From positions 16,169 through 80,168 of the forward strand of contig NZ_JAECZC010000016.1 of NCBI RefSeq assembly GCF_016056305.1: a stretch of DNA of 64,000 nt, given 5' to 3'. Position numbers and translations under genes: made by a program. The notes below the pieces were generated by a model. The model made no database searches, had not been told where the DNA came from, and worked only from the letters and a program-made list of their open reading frames with translations. How positions within the stretch are numbered: the first letter of the stretch is position 1; each line of letters opens with the position of its first letter. Below, piece by piece: positions 26,815 to 36,626 of the stretch. This DNA is from Amazonocrinis nigriterrae CENA67 (lineage in GTDB: Bacteria; Cyanobacteriota; Cyanobacteriia; Cyanobacteriales; Nostocaceae).

Positions 26815-28383
26815 ATGAGCATGACTAATTTATGTTCAACTCTGCTAATGGTAGCAGATATTAGTAGTTTTGGACGCTTTAACCCGTTAGCGATCAGTTT
26901 CTTTTTTCTATTTGTAGCGACTTCTCTTGGTATTACTTATTGGGCAGCAAAACTCACTAAAAGTACATCCCACTTCTACACAGCTGGTGGAGGGATTAGC
27001 GGTTTTCAAAATGGGCTAGCTTTAGCGGGAGACTTCATGAGCGCAGCTAGTTTTTTAGGCATTGCTGGACTGGTAGCATTAAATGGTTTTGATGGTTTAA
27101 TTTACTCCATTGGGTTTCTTGTTGGCTGGCCAATTGTAATGTTTTTGATTGCAGAACCACTACGAAATCTAGGAAAATACACTTTTGCAGATGTGGTAGC
27201 TTATCGACTGCAACAAAAGCCTGTAAGGATTGCAGCAGCTATTGGAACATTAGCAGTAATCAGCTTTTATCTAATTGCTCAAATGGTAGGTGCTGGAGAA
27301 CTGATCAAGTTATTATTTGGCTTTGATTATGAATTGGCTGTAGTCATCGTTGGTTGTGTAATGATGGCTTATGTGATTTTCGGTGGAATGATTGCTACTA
27401 CTTGGGTACAAATTATTAAGGCAGTTCTATTGTTAGGTGGAACGATTTTATTGACTGTTTTAGTATTAGCCCAATTTCACTTCAATCCATTGGCTTTATT
27501 CGCCGCTGCTGCTGATAAATATACAGGCGTATTAGCCCCTGGTAAGCAAGTTTCAGATCCCCTTGATGCTATATCATTGGGAATGTCGTTGATGTTTGGC
27601 ACAGCTGGACTACCCCATATCCTAATGCGTTTCTACACAGTACCTGATGCCAAAACAGCACGGATTTCTGTTACTTACGCCACAGCTTTGATTGGTTTCT
27701 TTTATCTTATGACCTTTATTTTAGGTTTTGGTGCAATGGTACTGGTAGGTCAAGATGGAATCAAGCAAATAGGTACTGGTGGTAATATGGCTGCGCCAAT
27801 GTTAGCAGAATTTCTAGGTGGAGATGCTTTCTTAGGATTTATTGCAGCCGTTTCCTTTGCAACAATCTTGGCAGTAGTCGCAGGGTTGACACTATCAGGT
27901 GCAGCCGCATTATCTCATGATTTATGGGTGAATGTAGTGCGATCGGGCCATGCTGATGAGTCAGAACAACTGAAGGTTGCTCGCGGTGCAACAATGCTTT
28001 TAGGGTTAATAGCAATACTGTTAGGTATCCTATTCAAGGGGCAAAACGTTGCTTATATGGTAGGATTAGCGTTTGCGATCGCTGCAAGTGCCAATTTTCC
28101 AGCTTTGTTACTTTCAATGCTGTGGCGACGTTTTACAACCAATGGTGCAGTAGCGAGTATGGTGGTAGGTACTGTTTGCGCTTTAGTATTGATTTACTTT
28201 TCTCCTACTATTCAAGTAACAATTCTCAAGCACGCTACAGCACCTTTTCCTTTAAAAAATCCCGGATTAATTACCATCCCGTTGGCTTTTATTGTCGCTA
28301 TTGTTGTATCGCTACTCAGTAAAGAACAACAGGCAGAAGAAAAATTTGCAGAAGTTGAAAATCGTATTCATCTTGGTTCCTAA
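26815..28383 (+). CDS. actP: Sodium:solute symporter, ActP-type acetate permease
   Basis: This 522-aa integral membrane protein of the sodium:solute symporter family has about 13 hydrophobic segments. The family-typical [20 protein letters not shown] and [19 protein letters not shown] are visible. Pairing with the DUF485 gene upstream points to the ActP acetate/glycolate permease rather than a proline or pantothenate carrier. Substrate preference in this organism is not shown by sequence. Confidence 0.87.
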   Translation: MSMTNLCSTLLMVADISSFGRFNPLAISFFFLFVATSLGITYWAAKLTKSTSHFYTAGGGISGFQNGLALAGDFMSAASFLGIAGLVALNGFDGLIYSIGFLVGWPIVMFLIAEPLRNLGKYTFADVVAYRLQQKPVRIAAAIGTLAVISFYLIAQMVGAGELIKLLFGFDYELAVVIVGCVMMAYVIFGGMIATTWVQIIKAVLLLGGTILLTVLVLAQFHFNPLALFAAAADKYTGVLAPGKQVSDPLDAISLGMSLMFGTAGLPHILMRFYTVPDAKTARISVTYATALIGFFYLMTFILGFGAMVLVGQDGIKQIGTGGNMAAPMLAEFLGGDAFLGFIAAVSFATILAVVAGLTLSGAAALSHDLWVNVVRSGHADESEQLKVARGATMLLGLIAILLGILFKGQNVAYMVGLAFAIAASANFPALLLSMLWRRFTTNGAVASMVVGTVCALVLIYFSPTIQVTILKHATAPFPLKNPGLITIPLAFIVAIVVSLLSKEQQAEEKFAEVENRIHLGS

Positions 28384-28449
28384 AAGTATATAGATCAACT
28401 TAACTTAAAAGAACCTTTTATATCATCTCAAGTCCTCTTTAGAGGGCTT

Positions 28450-28758
28450 TTATTTTTGGCTGCAATTTGAATTACAAGCAAAAGAGATGTTCGGTAAAGA
28501 ATCTGGTTGTAGGAGGCGTTTGTATCCAGCATGAAAGCTATACAGTGCAAAAGCTGGTAATACAAGCAATAAAAATAAAGCCAAGGTTCCGTGAATGTCT
28601 TGAATTTCCCCGATTGCAGGAATTGGTAACTTGCCAAACCTGCCATCATAACTGTTGTAAACTAAAAATCCTGTAATAATTGCTGCAATTACTAAAATTA
28701 TACTTACGTCATGAAGAATTCGTAACAACAAAAGTTGATAGGATGCAGAACGAGACAT
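28450..28758 (-). CDS. Small three-helix membrane protein, cytochrome b561-like
   Basis: This 102-aa protein has three predicted transmembrane helices (about 10-32, 55-77 and a weaker one) and histidines in LRILHDVSIIL, IQDIHGTLALF and YSFHAGYKRL that could ligand haem. It resembles small cytochrome-b-like or DUF4405-type membrane proteins, but the assignment is tentative. It is transcribed convergently towards actP. Confidence 0.65.
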   Translation of the reverse strand: MSRSASYQLLLLRILHDVSIILVIAAIITGFLVYNSYDGRFGKLPIPAIGEIQDIHGTLALFLLLVLPAFALYSFHAGYKRLLQPDSLPNISFACNSNCSQK

Positions 28759-28863
28759 GGAAATACCCTCAGTAGCTTCCTTGAGACAATTTTAACCAGA
28801 CAAGAAGAAATAATTTGTCTACCAGAACCTGGACATGGTGGGCTTTGCCTACCCTAGATTAGT

Positions 28864-28935
28864 TGTTTACGGGTTTATGCACGAATTAATCAAGAAAAAT
28901 GTTCAGGGTGGGTAATCTTTTGCTCATTACGCTAC
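28864..28935 (+). pseudogene. Decayed duplicate of the 3' end of the third dynamin/Hsp70-operon gene
   Basis: Translated in frame 28864, this stretch reads CLRVYARINQEKCSGWVIFC then SLRY. The authentic C-terminus of the 24997-26085 gene reads CLRVYARINQEEFPGRVIFR then SSR. DNA identity is high (GTTTATGCACGAATTAATCA shared with one change in the region). Nothing upstream of it continues the gene. It is a leftover of a duplication or rearrangement around the actP block. Confidence 0.75.
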
Positions 28936-29030
28936 TTTTTGGGAACTTATTGCATTTTTTACCAATTTTGCTTGCATTTGCTAATCTAGGACAAAGCTAC
29001 CAGATATTTTTTACTTACTGAGGTTCAGCA

Positions 29031-30332
29031 ATGTCTGTAAAACAACTATCTCTATTTGATGAACAACCAGAAGATTCAAATAAATTTTTCACTCGTAAAA
29101 GATCTTGGTCAGCAGCTAAACATCGGATCATGCTCAGATATATACAGGCTCATTGTTATAATCTCGGTGGTAACAAACCCTATCAATCTATGTATATTAA
29201 CTATGTAGATGGTTTTGCTGGTGCTGGCAAATATGATGAAGGAATTGGTATTGAATATTTTGTGGATAATTCCAATTTCTGGCAAAGATACAAAACTGAG
29301 TTTTTAGATACTGATGGTTCACCTTTGATAGCCCTTAAATGTTCAAAAATATTTAGTGCTGAAGGGCGCGTTACTTTAAGATGTTTTTTTACTGAGGAAG
29401 ACAAAGACCTCAACCAAAAACTCAAGAGTAACTGTAGTTTCATAGGTGAAGGATTGCCCTATAAAATTTATGAACCTCAAAGATTTGATAAAGTATTGGC
29501 TCAAATAATGAATGAATTAGGCAAATATCCAACATTATTTTTTCTGGACGCTTTTGGAGTTAAAGGAGTAACCTTTGAGCAAATATGTTCTATCGCCGAT
29601 TATGTCAGTCAATATAAAGGTGAATTATTTCTACTGTTTCATAATCGTGCAGTTGCTCGCAATGCAGGTTTTTATAAAACAACATATAAAAATGATAAGG
29701 ATCATAAAACTGCTGAAACATATACAGAAAACTTAACCAAATTATTAGGTCATAACTCAGATTCAGACTGGAAACCAAAATGGCTCGAATACCAAGATCA
29801 AGAGGAGAAGCAAAAGTTTGAAAGATGGGCACTTGAATATTTTAAGTCTAGGCTTCAAAAGGAAAGCAGCTTTAAAGGAGTGGCTAGTTTTGAGGTAAAG
29901 GAAGAATATAACGATACTAGACCGCAGTACCATATTGTAGTTGGTAGTAACCATCCTCAAAAAGCTTTCGGTGAGTTTTTAAATGAATTCTTCTGTAAAG
30001 AAAATGAATTGTTATTTTTTGAGGTTGACAAAAGTGGAAGTAACCATAAATTTCTTTCTCAAGCATGGGAACGTCAAAATTATGAGCGAATTTTGCAGAT
30101 TAAACCTAAAATAATTGATATTTTACGAGAAAAAAATAAAGATTGGATGACATTGAAAGAGGTAATAACACTAATTATTCTTGAAGTTGCTAACCTTGGT
30201 TATCTCAGTAGAGCCAAATATAGAGAAATTCTGTTAAATCTTTATAATGAGAAGATTATAGAAGCCAGAGATTTGGGAGTCAGAGGTAACTTAACTTTAA
30301 ATAATTACATTAAACTAGTACAATGGTATTAA
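29031..30332 (+). CDS. tcmP: Three-Cys-motif partner protein TcmP
   Basis: This 433-aa protein matches the TcmP pattern: an N-terminal KRSWSAAKHRIMLRYIQAH, a methyltransferase-like glycine loop YVDGFAGAGKY, an LFFLDAFGVKGVTFEQI strand and a C-terminal winged-helix-like part (about 360-433). TcmP proteins are named for constant linkage to a protein with a CX6CX2C three-Cys motif, which is exactly the next gene (32 bp). The biochemical activity is unknown; a DNA- or nucleotide-modifying role is inferred from fold and neighbours. Confidence 0.85.
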   Translation: MSVKQLSLFDEQPEDSNKFFTRKRSWSAAKHRIMLRYIQAHCYNLGGNKPYQSMYINYVDGFAGAGKYDEGIGIEYFVDNSNFWQRYKTEFLDTDGSPLIALKCSKIFSAEGRVTLRCFFTEEDKDLNQKLKSNCSFIGEGLPYKIYEPQRFDKVLAQIMNELGKYPTLFFLDAFGVKGVTFEQICSIADYVSQYKGELFLLFHNRAVARNAGFYKTTYKNDKDHKTAETYTENLTKLLGHNSDSDWKPKWLEYQDQEEKQKFERWALEYFKSRLQKESSFKGVASFEVKEEYNDTRPQYHIVVGSNHPQKAFGEFLNEFFCKENELLFFEVDKSGSNHKFLSQAWERQNYERILQIKPKIIDILREKNKDWMTLKEVITLIILEVANLGYLSRAKYREILLNLYNEKIIEARDLGVRGNLTLNNYIKLVQWY

Positions 30333-30364
30333 AATAACATTGATTTTTTGTTGAGCAAAATTTT

Positions 30365-31105
30365 ATGTCAGTATCTTCAACAATAGAATGGACTGAAGCT
30401 ACATGGAATCCTACTACTGGCTGTCATAAAATTAGCCCTGGTTGTTACCATTGTTACGCAGAACGTTTTGCAGAGAGATGGCGGGGAATTTCTGGTCATC
30501 CTTATGAACAGGGCTTTGATGTAAGAACTTGGAATGAAAGACTAACAATGCCTCTTTCATGGAAGAAACCTCGGTTAATCTTTGTTAATTCTATGAGTGA
30601 TTTATTCCTTGATGATATTCCAGAGGAATTTATCAAAAAAGTATTTTATGTTATGAAAGAGGCTCATTGGCATCAGTTCCAATTATTAACCAAACGCCCA
30701 CAACGAATGCTTGAAATAGCTAACTGTATGAAGGAATGGCCTAATAACGTTTGGGCTGGAGTAAGTATAGAATCTCAGGCTTGGGTATGGAGAAGTGAGA
30801 TTTTAAAAGAGATTCCTGCAAAAATTAGGTTTTTATCTTGTGAGCCGCTTTTAGGTTCTTTAAAACTGTCTTTGGATGATCTGCATTGGATTATCGTTGG
30901 CGGAGAATCTGGAGTGGGCGCTCGACCAATGAAAGTTGAATGGGTGAGAGATATTAGAGAGCAGTGTATCCAAGCTAATGTGCCGTTTTTCTTTAAACAA
31001 TGGGGAGGAGTTCAAAAGAAAAAATATGGTAGAGAACTAGATGGAAGAACTTGGGATGATTTTCCTAAAATAGCAGATGTCAATAATACACCAGTGTCCC
31101 TTTAA
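30365..31105 (+). CDS. Three-Cys-motif protein (DUF5131 / phage Gp37-Gp68 family)
   Basis: This 246-aa protein has a near-N-terminal cluster WNPTTGCHKISPGCYHCYAE (Cys-X6-Cys-X2-Cys), as in phage Gp37/Gp68 proteins, which share features with spore photoproduct lyase-like radical-SAM barrels. Further family-typical stretches are FVNSMSDLFLDDIP, LLTKRPQRML, NVWAGVSIES, IRFLSCEPLLG, IIVGGESGVGARPM and FFFKQWGG. The three cysteines would suit an iron-sulfur cluster. It sits between tcmP and a DNA adenine methylase. The reaction is unknown. Confidence 0.87.
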   Translation: MSVSSTIEWTEATWNPTTGCHKISPGCYHCYAERFAERWRGISGHPYEQGFDVRTWNERLTMPLSWKKPRLIFVNSMSDLFLDDIPEEFIKKVFYVMKEAHWHQFQLLTKRPQRMLEIANCMKEWPNNVWAGVSIESQAWVWRSEILKEIPAKIRFLSCEPLLGSLKLSLDDLHWIIVGGESGVGARPMKVEWVRDIREQCIQANVPFFFKQWGGVQKKKYGRELDGRTWDDFPKIADVNNTPVSL

Positions 31106-31132
31106 CAATTTTTTTATAGTTGCTATCAACTC

Positions 31133-32017
31133 ATGTTTAAAAGCCCTCTCCGGTATCCTGGCGGTAAATCAAAAGCAATCAATCAAATAGTCGAATACTT
31201 GCTAGATAATTTTTCAGAATTTAGGGAACCTTTTGTAGGTGGTGGTTCTGTATTTATCTACTTAAAGCAAAAATTTCCTGACTTGAAGATTTGGATTAAT
31301 GATTTAAACCGTGAACTATTCTTATTTTGGAAGTTAGCACAGTCTGATATAGCTCAATTAGTTAAAGAGATTCGCCAGATTAAGCTTAACTACACCAATG
31401 GTAAAATACTATTTACAGAATTAACTACTGTGGATGTAAATACTTTAACTGATTTAGAAAGAGCAGTCCGCTTTTTCGTTCTTAATAGAATTACATTTAG
31501 TGGAACTGTAGAATCAGGTGGGTATTCTCAGGAAGCTTTTAAAAAAAGATTTACTGATTCTTCAATAGAAAGACTAGAAAACTTAGAAAATATTTTATTG
31601 CCAGATATAAAAATCACTAATTTAGATTATAGCCAACTCTTGACTGAAGCAGGCGAAGATGTATTTTTATTTTTAGATCCTCCCTATTTTAGTGCTACAA
31701 AATCAAGGCTGTATGGAAAAGACGGGAATTTACACACGTCCTTTGATCATCATAGATTTGCAGAAATTTTAAAACAATGTCATCATCACTGGCTAATTAC
31801 TTACGACGATTCCCCCCAAATTCGAGAAAACTTTCAATGGGCTAATATCTCAGAATGGGAATTGCAGTATGGGATGAATAACTATAAACAGAGCGGTGCT
31901 GCTAAAGGAAAAGAATTATTTATTAATAATTACCAAATTCAATTAAATAGAAATAAAAAACTAGAAAATAATAATTTGCATAACCCAATTCAAATGAGCC
32001 TTGAATTGAAAATGTAG
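31133..32017 (+). CDS. D12-class DNA adenine methyltransferase
   Basis: This 294-aa Dam-like enzyme has PLRYPGGKSKAINQIVEYL (SAM entry), FREPFVGGGSVFIYL (motif I) and LFLDPPYFSATKSRLYG (motif IV). It is distinct from the 13746 methyltransferase and has no endonuclease beside it. It is 27 bp after the three-Cys gene, so it is the third member of that operon. It may modify host or element DNA, or act on the same target as TcmP; this is inference. Confidence 0.88.
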   Translation: MFKSPLRYPGGKSKAINQIVEYLLDNFSEFREPFVGGGSVFIYLKQKFPDLKIWINDLNRELFLFWKLAQSDIAQLVKEIRQIKLNYTNGKILFTELTTVDVNTLTDLERAVRFFVLNRITFSGTVESGGYSQEAFKKRFTDSSIERLENLENILLPDIKITNLDYSQLLTEAGEDVFLFLDPPYFSATKSRLYGKDGNLHTSFDHHRFAEILKQCHHHWLITYDDSPQIRENFQWANISEWELQYGMNNYKQSGAAKGKELFINNYQIQLNRNKKLENNNLHNPIQMSLELKM

Positions 32018-32384
32018 CAATCCTAAATCACTCGTGGAAATCTATCTTTCTACTCTCTCTGCGCGACGGACACTTTGACGCCAGTTGCTACAACGGAGGG
32101 AACCTCCGCAACGCACTGGCTCCTCAAGTCGGGAAACCCGCCCACGCAAGTGTCCTCCTCTGCGTCTCTGCGGTTCGATAAAATTGCTACCTAATATAAC
32201 ACCAATAAAAAATTGATTACCAAAAATAGAAAGTAAAAATCAATTAATAAAAACTCTTTAGCAATCCAAAATCCAACATCCAAAATCTAAAATACTATAC
32301 CTTTGCTCCTTGCCAATTTTCCGGTAGGATAGCTGCCATGCCCCTCAATGTAGCTACACCCTACAACATACAAAAACTTTGGCT
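32018..32384. other. Intergenic region with dispersed hairpin repeats
   Basis: No gene is visible. Positions about 32050-32175 contain GC-rich repeat sequence (for example CGGAGGGAACCTCCG and AGTCGGGAAACCCGCCC) like that seen near 18540. AT-rich sequence leads into trpD. Confidence 0.5.
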
Positions 32385-33530
32385 ATGGCAACTACCCCGA
32401 TCCCTGCTCAAGAATCCTCTACTAGCTGGTATACCCTGCTGCAACAATTAATAGATGGTGAATCATTGTCACGTACCCAAGCCGCTGAATTGATGCAAGG
32501 ATGGCTAACTGAAGCGGTTCCTCCAGAGTTATCAGGAGCAATTTTAACAGCACTGAACTTTAAAGGCGTTTCTGCCGATGAGTTGACTGGTATGGCTGTT
32601 GTCTTACAATCTCAATCAAGGTTGGGGACTGGGGAACTCGGGGCCCCCTCTGGGGATAAGGGGCAATGGGGACTGGGTACTGGGCAAGAATTTACCCAAT
32701 CCCTAATCCCTAATCCCCAATCCCCAATCCCTATCATAGATACCTGTGGTACTGGCGGCGATGGTTCATCAACCTTTAATATTTCCACAGCCGTTGCCTT
32801 TGTTGCTGCTGCCTATGGTGTACCCGTCGCTAAACATGGCAATCGTTCAGCCTCAAGCTTAACAGGAAGTGCCGATGTTTTAGAAGCCTTAGGAGTCAAC
32901 TTAACTGCCCCCAGCGAGAAAGTGCAAGCTGCACTACAACAAGTCGGGATCACCTTTTTGTTTGCCCCTGGTTGGCATCCAGCACTCAAAGCAGTTGCCT
33001 CATTGCGGCGCACTCTCAAGGTGCGGACTGTCTTCAACCTACTCGGCCCTTTAGTCAATCCTTTGTGCCCCACTGGGCAAGTGGTGGGGCTATTTACTCC
33101 CAAACTTTTGGCAACGGTTGCCCAAGCATTAAACAATTTGGGTAAACAAAAAGCGATTGTGGTACATGGACGCGAAAAACTCGATGAAGCGGGGTTAGGA
33201 GATTTAACTGATTTAGCAGTTCTATCCGAAGGTGAGGTGCAGTTAGCTACCGTGAATCCCGAAGAGGCGGGAGTCACAAATGCTACTGTTGGCGCACTCC
33301 GGGGTGGGGATGTGCAGGAAAACGCAAAGATTCTCAAGGCAGTGCTGCAAGGTAAGGGAACTGTTGCACAACAAGACGCAGTAGCTTTAAATGCATCGTT
33401 GGCGCTGCAAGTAGCGGGTGTAGTCCCATTACTGGATCACGCTCAAGGTGTTACTGTAGCTAAGGAGATTCTCCAGAGCGGTACTGCTTGGGCGAAATTG
33501 GAGCAGTTAGTTCAGTTTCTACAGAATTGA
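32385..33530 (+). CDS. trpD: Anthranilate phosphoribosyltransferase with in-frame repeat insertion
   Basis: TrpD transfers phosphoribose from PRPP to anthranilate in tryptophan synthesis. The PRPP loop [14 protein letters not shown], the substrate motif KHGNRSASS and NLLGPLVNP are intact. The protein is 381 aa against about 345 normally. The excess is a 38-codon block (32619-32732) just before DTCGTGG. It is made of GGGGACTGG/AATCCCCAATCCCC repeats and encodes [16 protein letters not shown] sequence. The block keeps the frame and sits in a surface loop before the active-site loop. ATG at 32385 is chosen over the TTG at 32379. Confidence 0.93.
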   Translation: MATTPIPAQESSTSWYTLLQQLIDGESLSRTQAAELMQGWLTEAVPPELSGAILTALNFKGVSADELTGMAVVLQSQSRLGTGELGAPSGDKGQWGLGTGQEFTQSLIPNPQSPIPIIDTCGTGGDGSSTFNISTAVAFVAAAYGVPVAKHGNRSASSLTGSADVLEALGVNLTAPSEKVQAALQQVGITFLFAPGWHPALKAVASLRRTLKVRTVFNLLGPLVNPLCPTGQVVGLFTPKLLATVAQALNNLGKQKAIVVHGREKLDEAGLGDLTDLAVLSEGEVQLATVNPEEAGVTNATVGALRGGDVQENAKILKAVLQGKGTVAQQDAVALNASLALQVAGVVPLLDHAQGVTVAKEILQSGTAWAKLEQLVQFLQN

Positions 33531-34515
33531 TTTGCGATCGCGATTGCGGGCGAAATTCTACGACATTGCGTTTGATGGTGACATCATAATTACCAAAAAA
33601 GTCGTGTCCTAGAAGTCCTGTTTCGAGTTCTCCACCTGCGATCGCTACTGGTAATCTATTTACCACTACTCCGCCAACTGCCATCGAATCTACATAGCCA
33701 ACGGGAAATTCCACTGCCCTAGAACTGGCGGTATTGGCCTTGGCTTTTCCCACTGGGATCACACCCAAATCAAGGGCCATCTGTTGCGTAATCACACTAC
33801 CACTAGCTCCTGTATCCACAATCATATCGAACTTGCGCCGACCATTGAAAGTCACTTCTACAATGGGGGTTCCACCAACTCGCCGTTTAATGGGTGCTGT
33901 AAATACCTCTTTGTCTGGGGTGAGCAATTCTGGTGAGGGTGAGTTCAGTTTTGCTGTTGGTTCTTTTGTGAGTGCAGGTGGAGCTAAGGGTATAGTCACC
34001 TTGGGTGCAGTTGATGCCTGGGGAACCACAACTACTACTTTCTGTGGTCGTTCTGTTTCTGCTAACGCCTGATCGCTAGGAGTAGCTTTGCTCTTGGCAT
34101 ACTTGTACTTACGCTGGTATTCGGAAATTTTGACTTGGGCGATCGCAAATTCGGGACTTTGCCGTCGTATTTTTCTCATCAGCGCGATCGCTTCTTGAAA
34201 TTGACTTGCCACCAAATTCCAATCATCTGGCGATTGAGCGGATTGGCTAATACTCACAGCACCCGCTGCTTTATCTAATCCCAGTTCAAAAAAGTTTGGC
34301 GCTAATTCCAACGGTGGCACAGCTTCCGGTTTTGGCATGACTGGCGCTGCTGCTGGTTCTACCACAGGCGGTACTACTGGCTTGTCGTTGACCACAGACT
34401 GTTGATTGCGAAGAACCGCAGTTGTCTGTTTATCTTCACCACAGGCAACAGCCAGAACTGCTAGAGTACTTGAGAGAAAAACCAGGGCTGCACGAGATAA
34501 AAAAGACTGACGCAT
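33460..34515 (-). CDS. Retropepsin-like aspartic protease lipoprotein
   Basis: This 351-aa protein has a signal peptide ending in a lipobox-like LAVLAVAC, a Pro/Val-rich linker, a helical segment (about 90-140) and a C-terminal retropepsin-like domain. The active-site motif [15 protein letters not shown] and the second-half glycine-rich GLLGHDFFG are present. Such proteins probably act as dimeric proteases in the periplasm or at a membrane. The last 71 bp overlap the 3' end of trpD on the opposite strand. ATG at 34515 is preferred over an upstream TTG. Confidence 0.82.
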   Translation of the reverse strand: MRQSFLSRAALVFLSSTLAVLAVACGEDKQTTAVLRNQQSVVNDKPVVPPVVEPAAAPVMPKPEAVPPLELAPNFFELGLDKAAGAVSISQSAQSPDDWNLVASQFQEAIALMRKIRRQSPEFAIAQVKISEYQRKYKYAKSKATPSDQALAETERPQKVVVVVPQASTAPKVTIPLAPPALTKEPTAKLNSPSPELLTPDKEVFTAPIKRRVGGTPIVEVTFNGRRKFDMIVDTGASGSVITQQMALDLGVIPVGKAKANTASSRAVEFPVGYVDSMAVGGVVVNRLPVAIAGGELETGLLGHDFFGNYDVTIKRNVVEFRPQSRSQINSVETELTAPISPKQYRSGESP

Positions 34516-34754
34516 AATTAATTTCAATTTTACCTGTCTATTGGGACTGCAAATCCACTTCCGCCACCGATTCCCCTGTAAAGATTTTGCACTCTGATTC
34601 TTAATTTTTACTTAATTTCCGTAAAGAGCGCGAAATTTCTCAACTCATGGGATAATTAGCGATCGCAGTATTAACTAAAATAGTCACTAAAGACTGCTCA
34701 CTGTTAACTGGAGACTAGGGACTGGGGACTAGGGAAGAGTTTTCTCAATATCCA

Positions 34755-34909
34755 ATGACGCCATTTGCTCCACTTGGGGAGCCACCCCCGTGGGCGGGTC
34801 TCCCGACAGCCAAAGGGAGTGGCGTGAGACCCCAAGACCCTCCGGGTTCGGCAGTCCCCCATCGACGGAAACCGCCAAGACGGGGGCTGCCTCACCGCAA
34901 TGGTTCCCC
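34755..34909. repeat. GC-rich dispersed hairpin repeat (copy A)
   Basis: The unit starts ATGACGCCATTTGCTCCACTTG and contains ACCCTCCGGGTTCGGCAGTC, GACGGAAACCGCCAAGACGG and GGGCTGCCTCACCGCA. Copy B at 40667-40774 is nearly identical in its second half, and copy C at 52361-52460 is a rearranged version in the opposite orientation. It occupies the promoter-side gap of carA. Confidence 0.75.
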
Positions 34910-34956
34910 AATTCCCAATACCCAATTCCCAATTCCCAATACCTAATCTATCGCCT

Positions 34957-36123
34957 ATGTCCCTGACTGACGCAATACCTGCTCTACTTGTCTTGGCAGA
35001 TGGAACCACCTATCGCGGTTGGTCTTTCGGTGCCACGGGAACCACAATCGGGGAAGTCGTGTTTAACACTGGCATGACTGGATACCAAGAAGTGCTGACT
35101 GACCCTAGTTACTGCGGTCAAATAGTGATTTTTACTTATCCCGAGTTGGGGAACACTGGCGTTAATCCAGAAGATGAAGAATCAGAACGACCACAAGTGC
35201 GGGGCGCGATCGCTCGTAATATTTGTCATCAACCCAGCAACTGGCGCTCAACACAATCTTTGCCTGACTACCTCAAACAGCACCAAATACCAGGGATCTA
35301 CGGCATCGATACTCGTGCCCTCACCCGCAAAATTCGTATGTTCGGAGCCATGAACGGTGGCATTTCCACAACAATTTTGGATGAAGCTGAGTTGCTAGAG
35401 CAGGTACAAGCAGCTCCTAGCATGGCGGGATTAAATTTGGTTCGGGAAGTCACCACCCCCAAAGTTTATCAATGGTCAGATCCCACAATTCCCACTTGGG
35501 AGTTCAATTCACAGCCCATCGCTAACCTTGGGGAATCCTTTACCGTTGTTGCCGTTGACTTTGGCGTGAAACGTAACATTTTGCGTCGCCTAGCAAGTTA
35601 CGGTTGCAAAGTGATAGTTGTTCCTGCCGATACACCACCAGAGGAAATTCTCAACTACAATCCAGATGGTATTTTTCTTTCCAATGGCCCTGGCGATCCG
35701 GCTGCTGTCACCGAGGGAATTGAAACTACCAAAGCCCTGCTTCAAAGCCAAAAACCCATCTTTGGTATTTGTATGGGACACCAAATTTTGGGTCATGCCC
35801 TTGGAGCAGAAACTTTTAAACTCAAATTTGGACATCGGGGTTTAAATCAGCCTGCGGGTTTACAGCAAAGGATAGAAATTACCAGCCAAAACCACAGCTT
35901 TGCCATCGACCCAGATTCTTTACCAACAGCAGTTGTGGAAATTAGCCACCTCAACCTCAACGATCGCACCGTTGCTGGGGTACGTCACAAGTCCTTGCCC
36001 ATCTTCTCTGTACAGTATCATCCAGAAGCCAGTCCCGGCCCTCACGATGCTGATTACTTGTTTGAAGAGTTTGTGCAAGCAATGCGAGCCGCAAGACATG
36101 GGGCAACAGCCAAGGTAAGTTAA
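34957..36123 (+). CDS. carA: Carbamoyl-phosphate synthase small subunit
   Basis: CarA is the glutamine amidotransferase subunit that supplies ammonia for carbamoyl phosphate, used in arginine and pyrimidine synthesis. The class I triad is visible: Cys in [15 protein letters not shown], and His and Glu in [15 protein letters not shown]. The N-terminal domain ([15 protein letters not shown]) is complete. The frame opens at 34900 within repeat DNA; the ATG at 34957 ([12 protein letters not shown]) gives 388 aa. A perfect 38-nt palindrome follows at 36141-36178. Confidence 0.95.
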   Translation: MSLTDAIPALLVLADGTTYRGWSFGATGTTIGEVVFNTGMTGYQEVLTDPSYCGQIVIFTYPELGNTGVNPEDEESERPQVRGAIARNICHQPSNWRSTQSLPDYLKQHQIPGIYGIDTRALTRKIRMFGAMNGGISTTILDEAELLEQVQAAPSMAGLNLVREVTTPKVYQWSDPTIPTWEFNSQPIANLGESFTVVAVDFGVKRNILRRLASYGCKVIVVPADTPPEEILNYNPDGIFLSNGPGDPAAVTEGIETTKALLQSQKPIFGICMGHQILGHALGAETFKLKFGHRGLNQPAGLQQRIEITSQNHSFAIDPDSLPTAVVEISHLNLNDRTVAGVRHKSLPIFSVQYHPEASPGPHDADYLFEEFVQAMRAARHGATAKVS

Positions 36124-36140
36124 AAAGGGAATGGGGACTG

Positions 36141-36178
36141 GGGAATTGGGCATTGGCAATTGCCAATGCCCAATTCCC
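36141..36178. repeat. Perfect 38-nt palindrome after carA
   Basis: GGGAATTGGGCATTGGCAA is followed immediately by its exact complement TTGCCAATGCCCAATTCCC. It starts 18 bp after the carA stop. It is built from the GGGAATTGGGCATTGGC repeat vocabulary and lacks a downstream T-run, so it is a repeat or RNA hairpin rather than a textbook terminator. Confidence 0.75.
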
Positions 36179-36257
36179 AATCCCCCAGCCGGTTGTAGAC
36201 AAAAAGCACAAAAACCATCTATACTTGAGCGTTCACTTTAACGATGAGGAGGGAATT

Positions 36258-36626
36258 ATTGCTGAGCCACTTAATCTAACCGTGAGCCTGAGAGGCACTC
36301 GTGAAGTCCGGGATAACTGTCAGCTATTCCGCCTCACAGGTTTGTTAGATGCTTTTTCTGAGCCTACGTTTCGCAAGGTACTTGAAAGCAAAGTTGAGGA
36401 GGGTCCAAAGCATATTATTCTGGATCTCTCAAAGATTGACTTCGTTGATAGCTCTGGCTTGGGTGCTCTGGTGCAATTAGCCAAGAAGGCTCAAAATGGC
36501 GGCGGCACCTTGCAAATTGTTTCAAATCCCCGAGTCACTCAGACGGTCAAGCTTGTTCGCTTAGAGAAGTTTCTCGCGCTGCAAGCCTCAGTTGAGGTAG
36601 CTCTAGAAAACATCAACCAGGCTTGA
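36258..36626 (+). CDS. STAS-domain anti-sigma-factor antagonist-like protein
   Basis: This is a single STAS domain with the phospho-serine type motif FVDSSGLGALVQLAKKA and LFRLTGLLDAF at the N-terminus. Such proteins act in partner switching with serine kinases. There is no ATG in frame before the domain. A strong GAGGAGG (36246-36252) sits 5 bases before an ATT codon at 36258 (then AEPLNLTVSLRGT), suggesting ATT initiation and a 122-aa product. A TTG further upstream and the repeat-encoded open frame from 36153 are less convincing starts. Confidence 0.8.
   Translation: MAEPLNLTVSLRGTREVRDNCQLFRLTGLLDAFSEPTFRKVLESKVEEGPKHIILDLSKIDFVDSSGLGALVQLAKKAQNGGGTLQIVSNPRVTQTVKLVRLEKFLALQASVEVALENINQA

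Noticed and set aside
29031..32017. TcmP/three-Cys/Dam cluster as a conventional restriction-modification system
   Set aside because: No PD-(D/E)XK, HNH or PLD nuclease motif is visible in TcmP or the three-Cys protein.
33460..33530. Overlap of the retropepsin gene with trpD as a sign of a wrong frame
   Set aside because: Both C-termini are conserved-looking up to the overlap region and a convergent overlap of 71 bp is plausible; neither gene was shortened.
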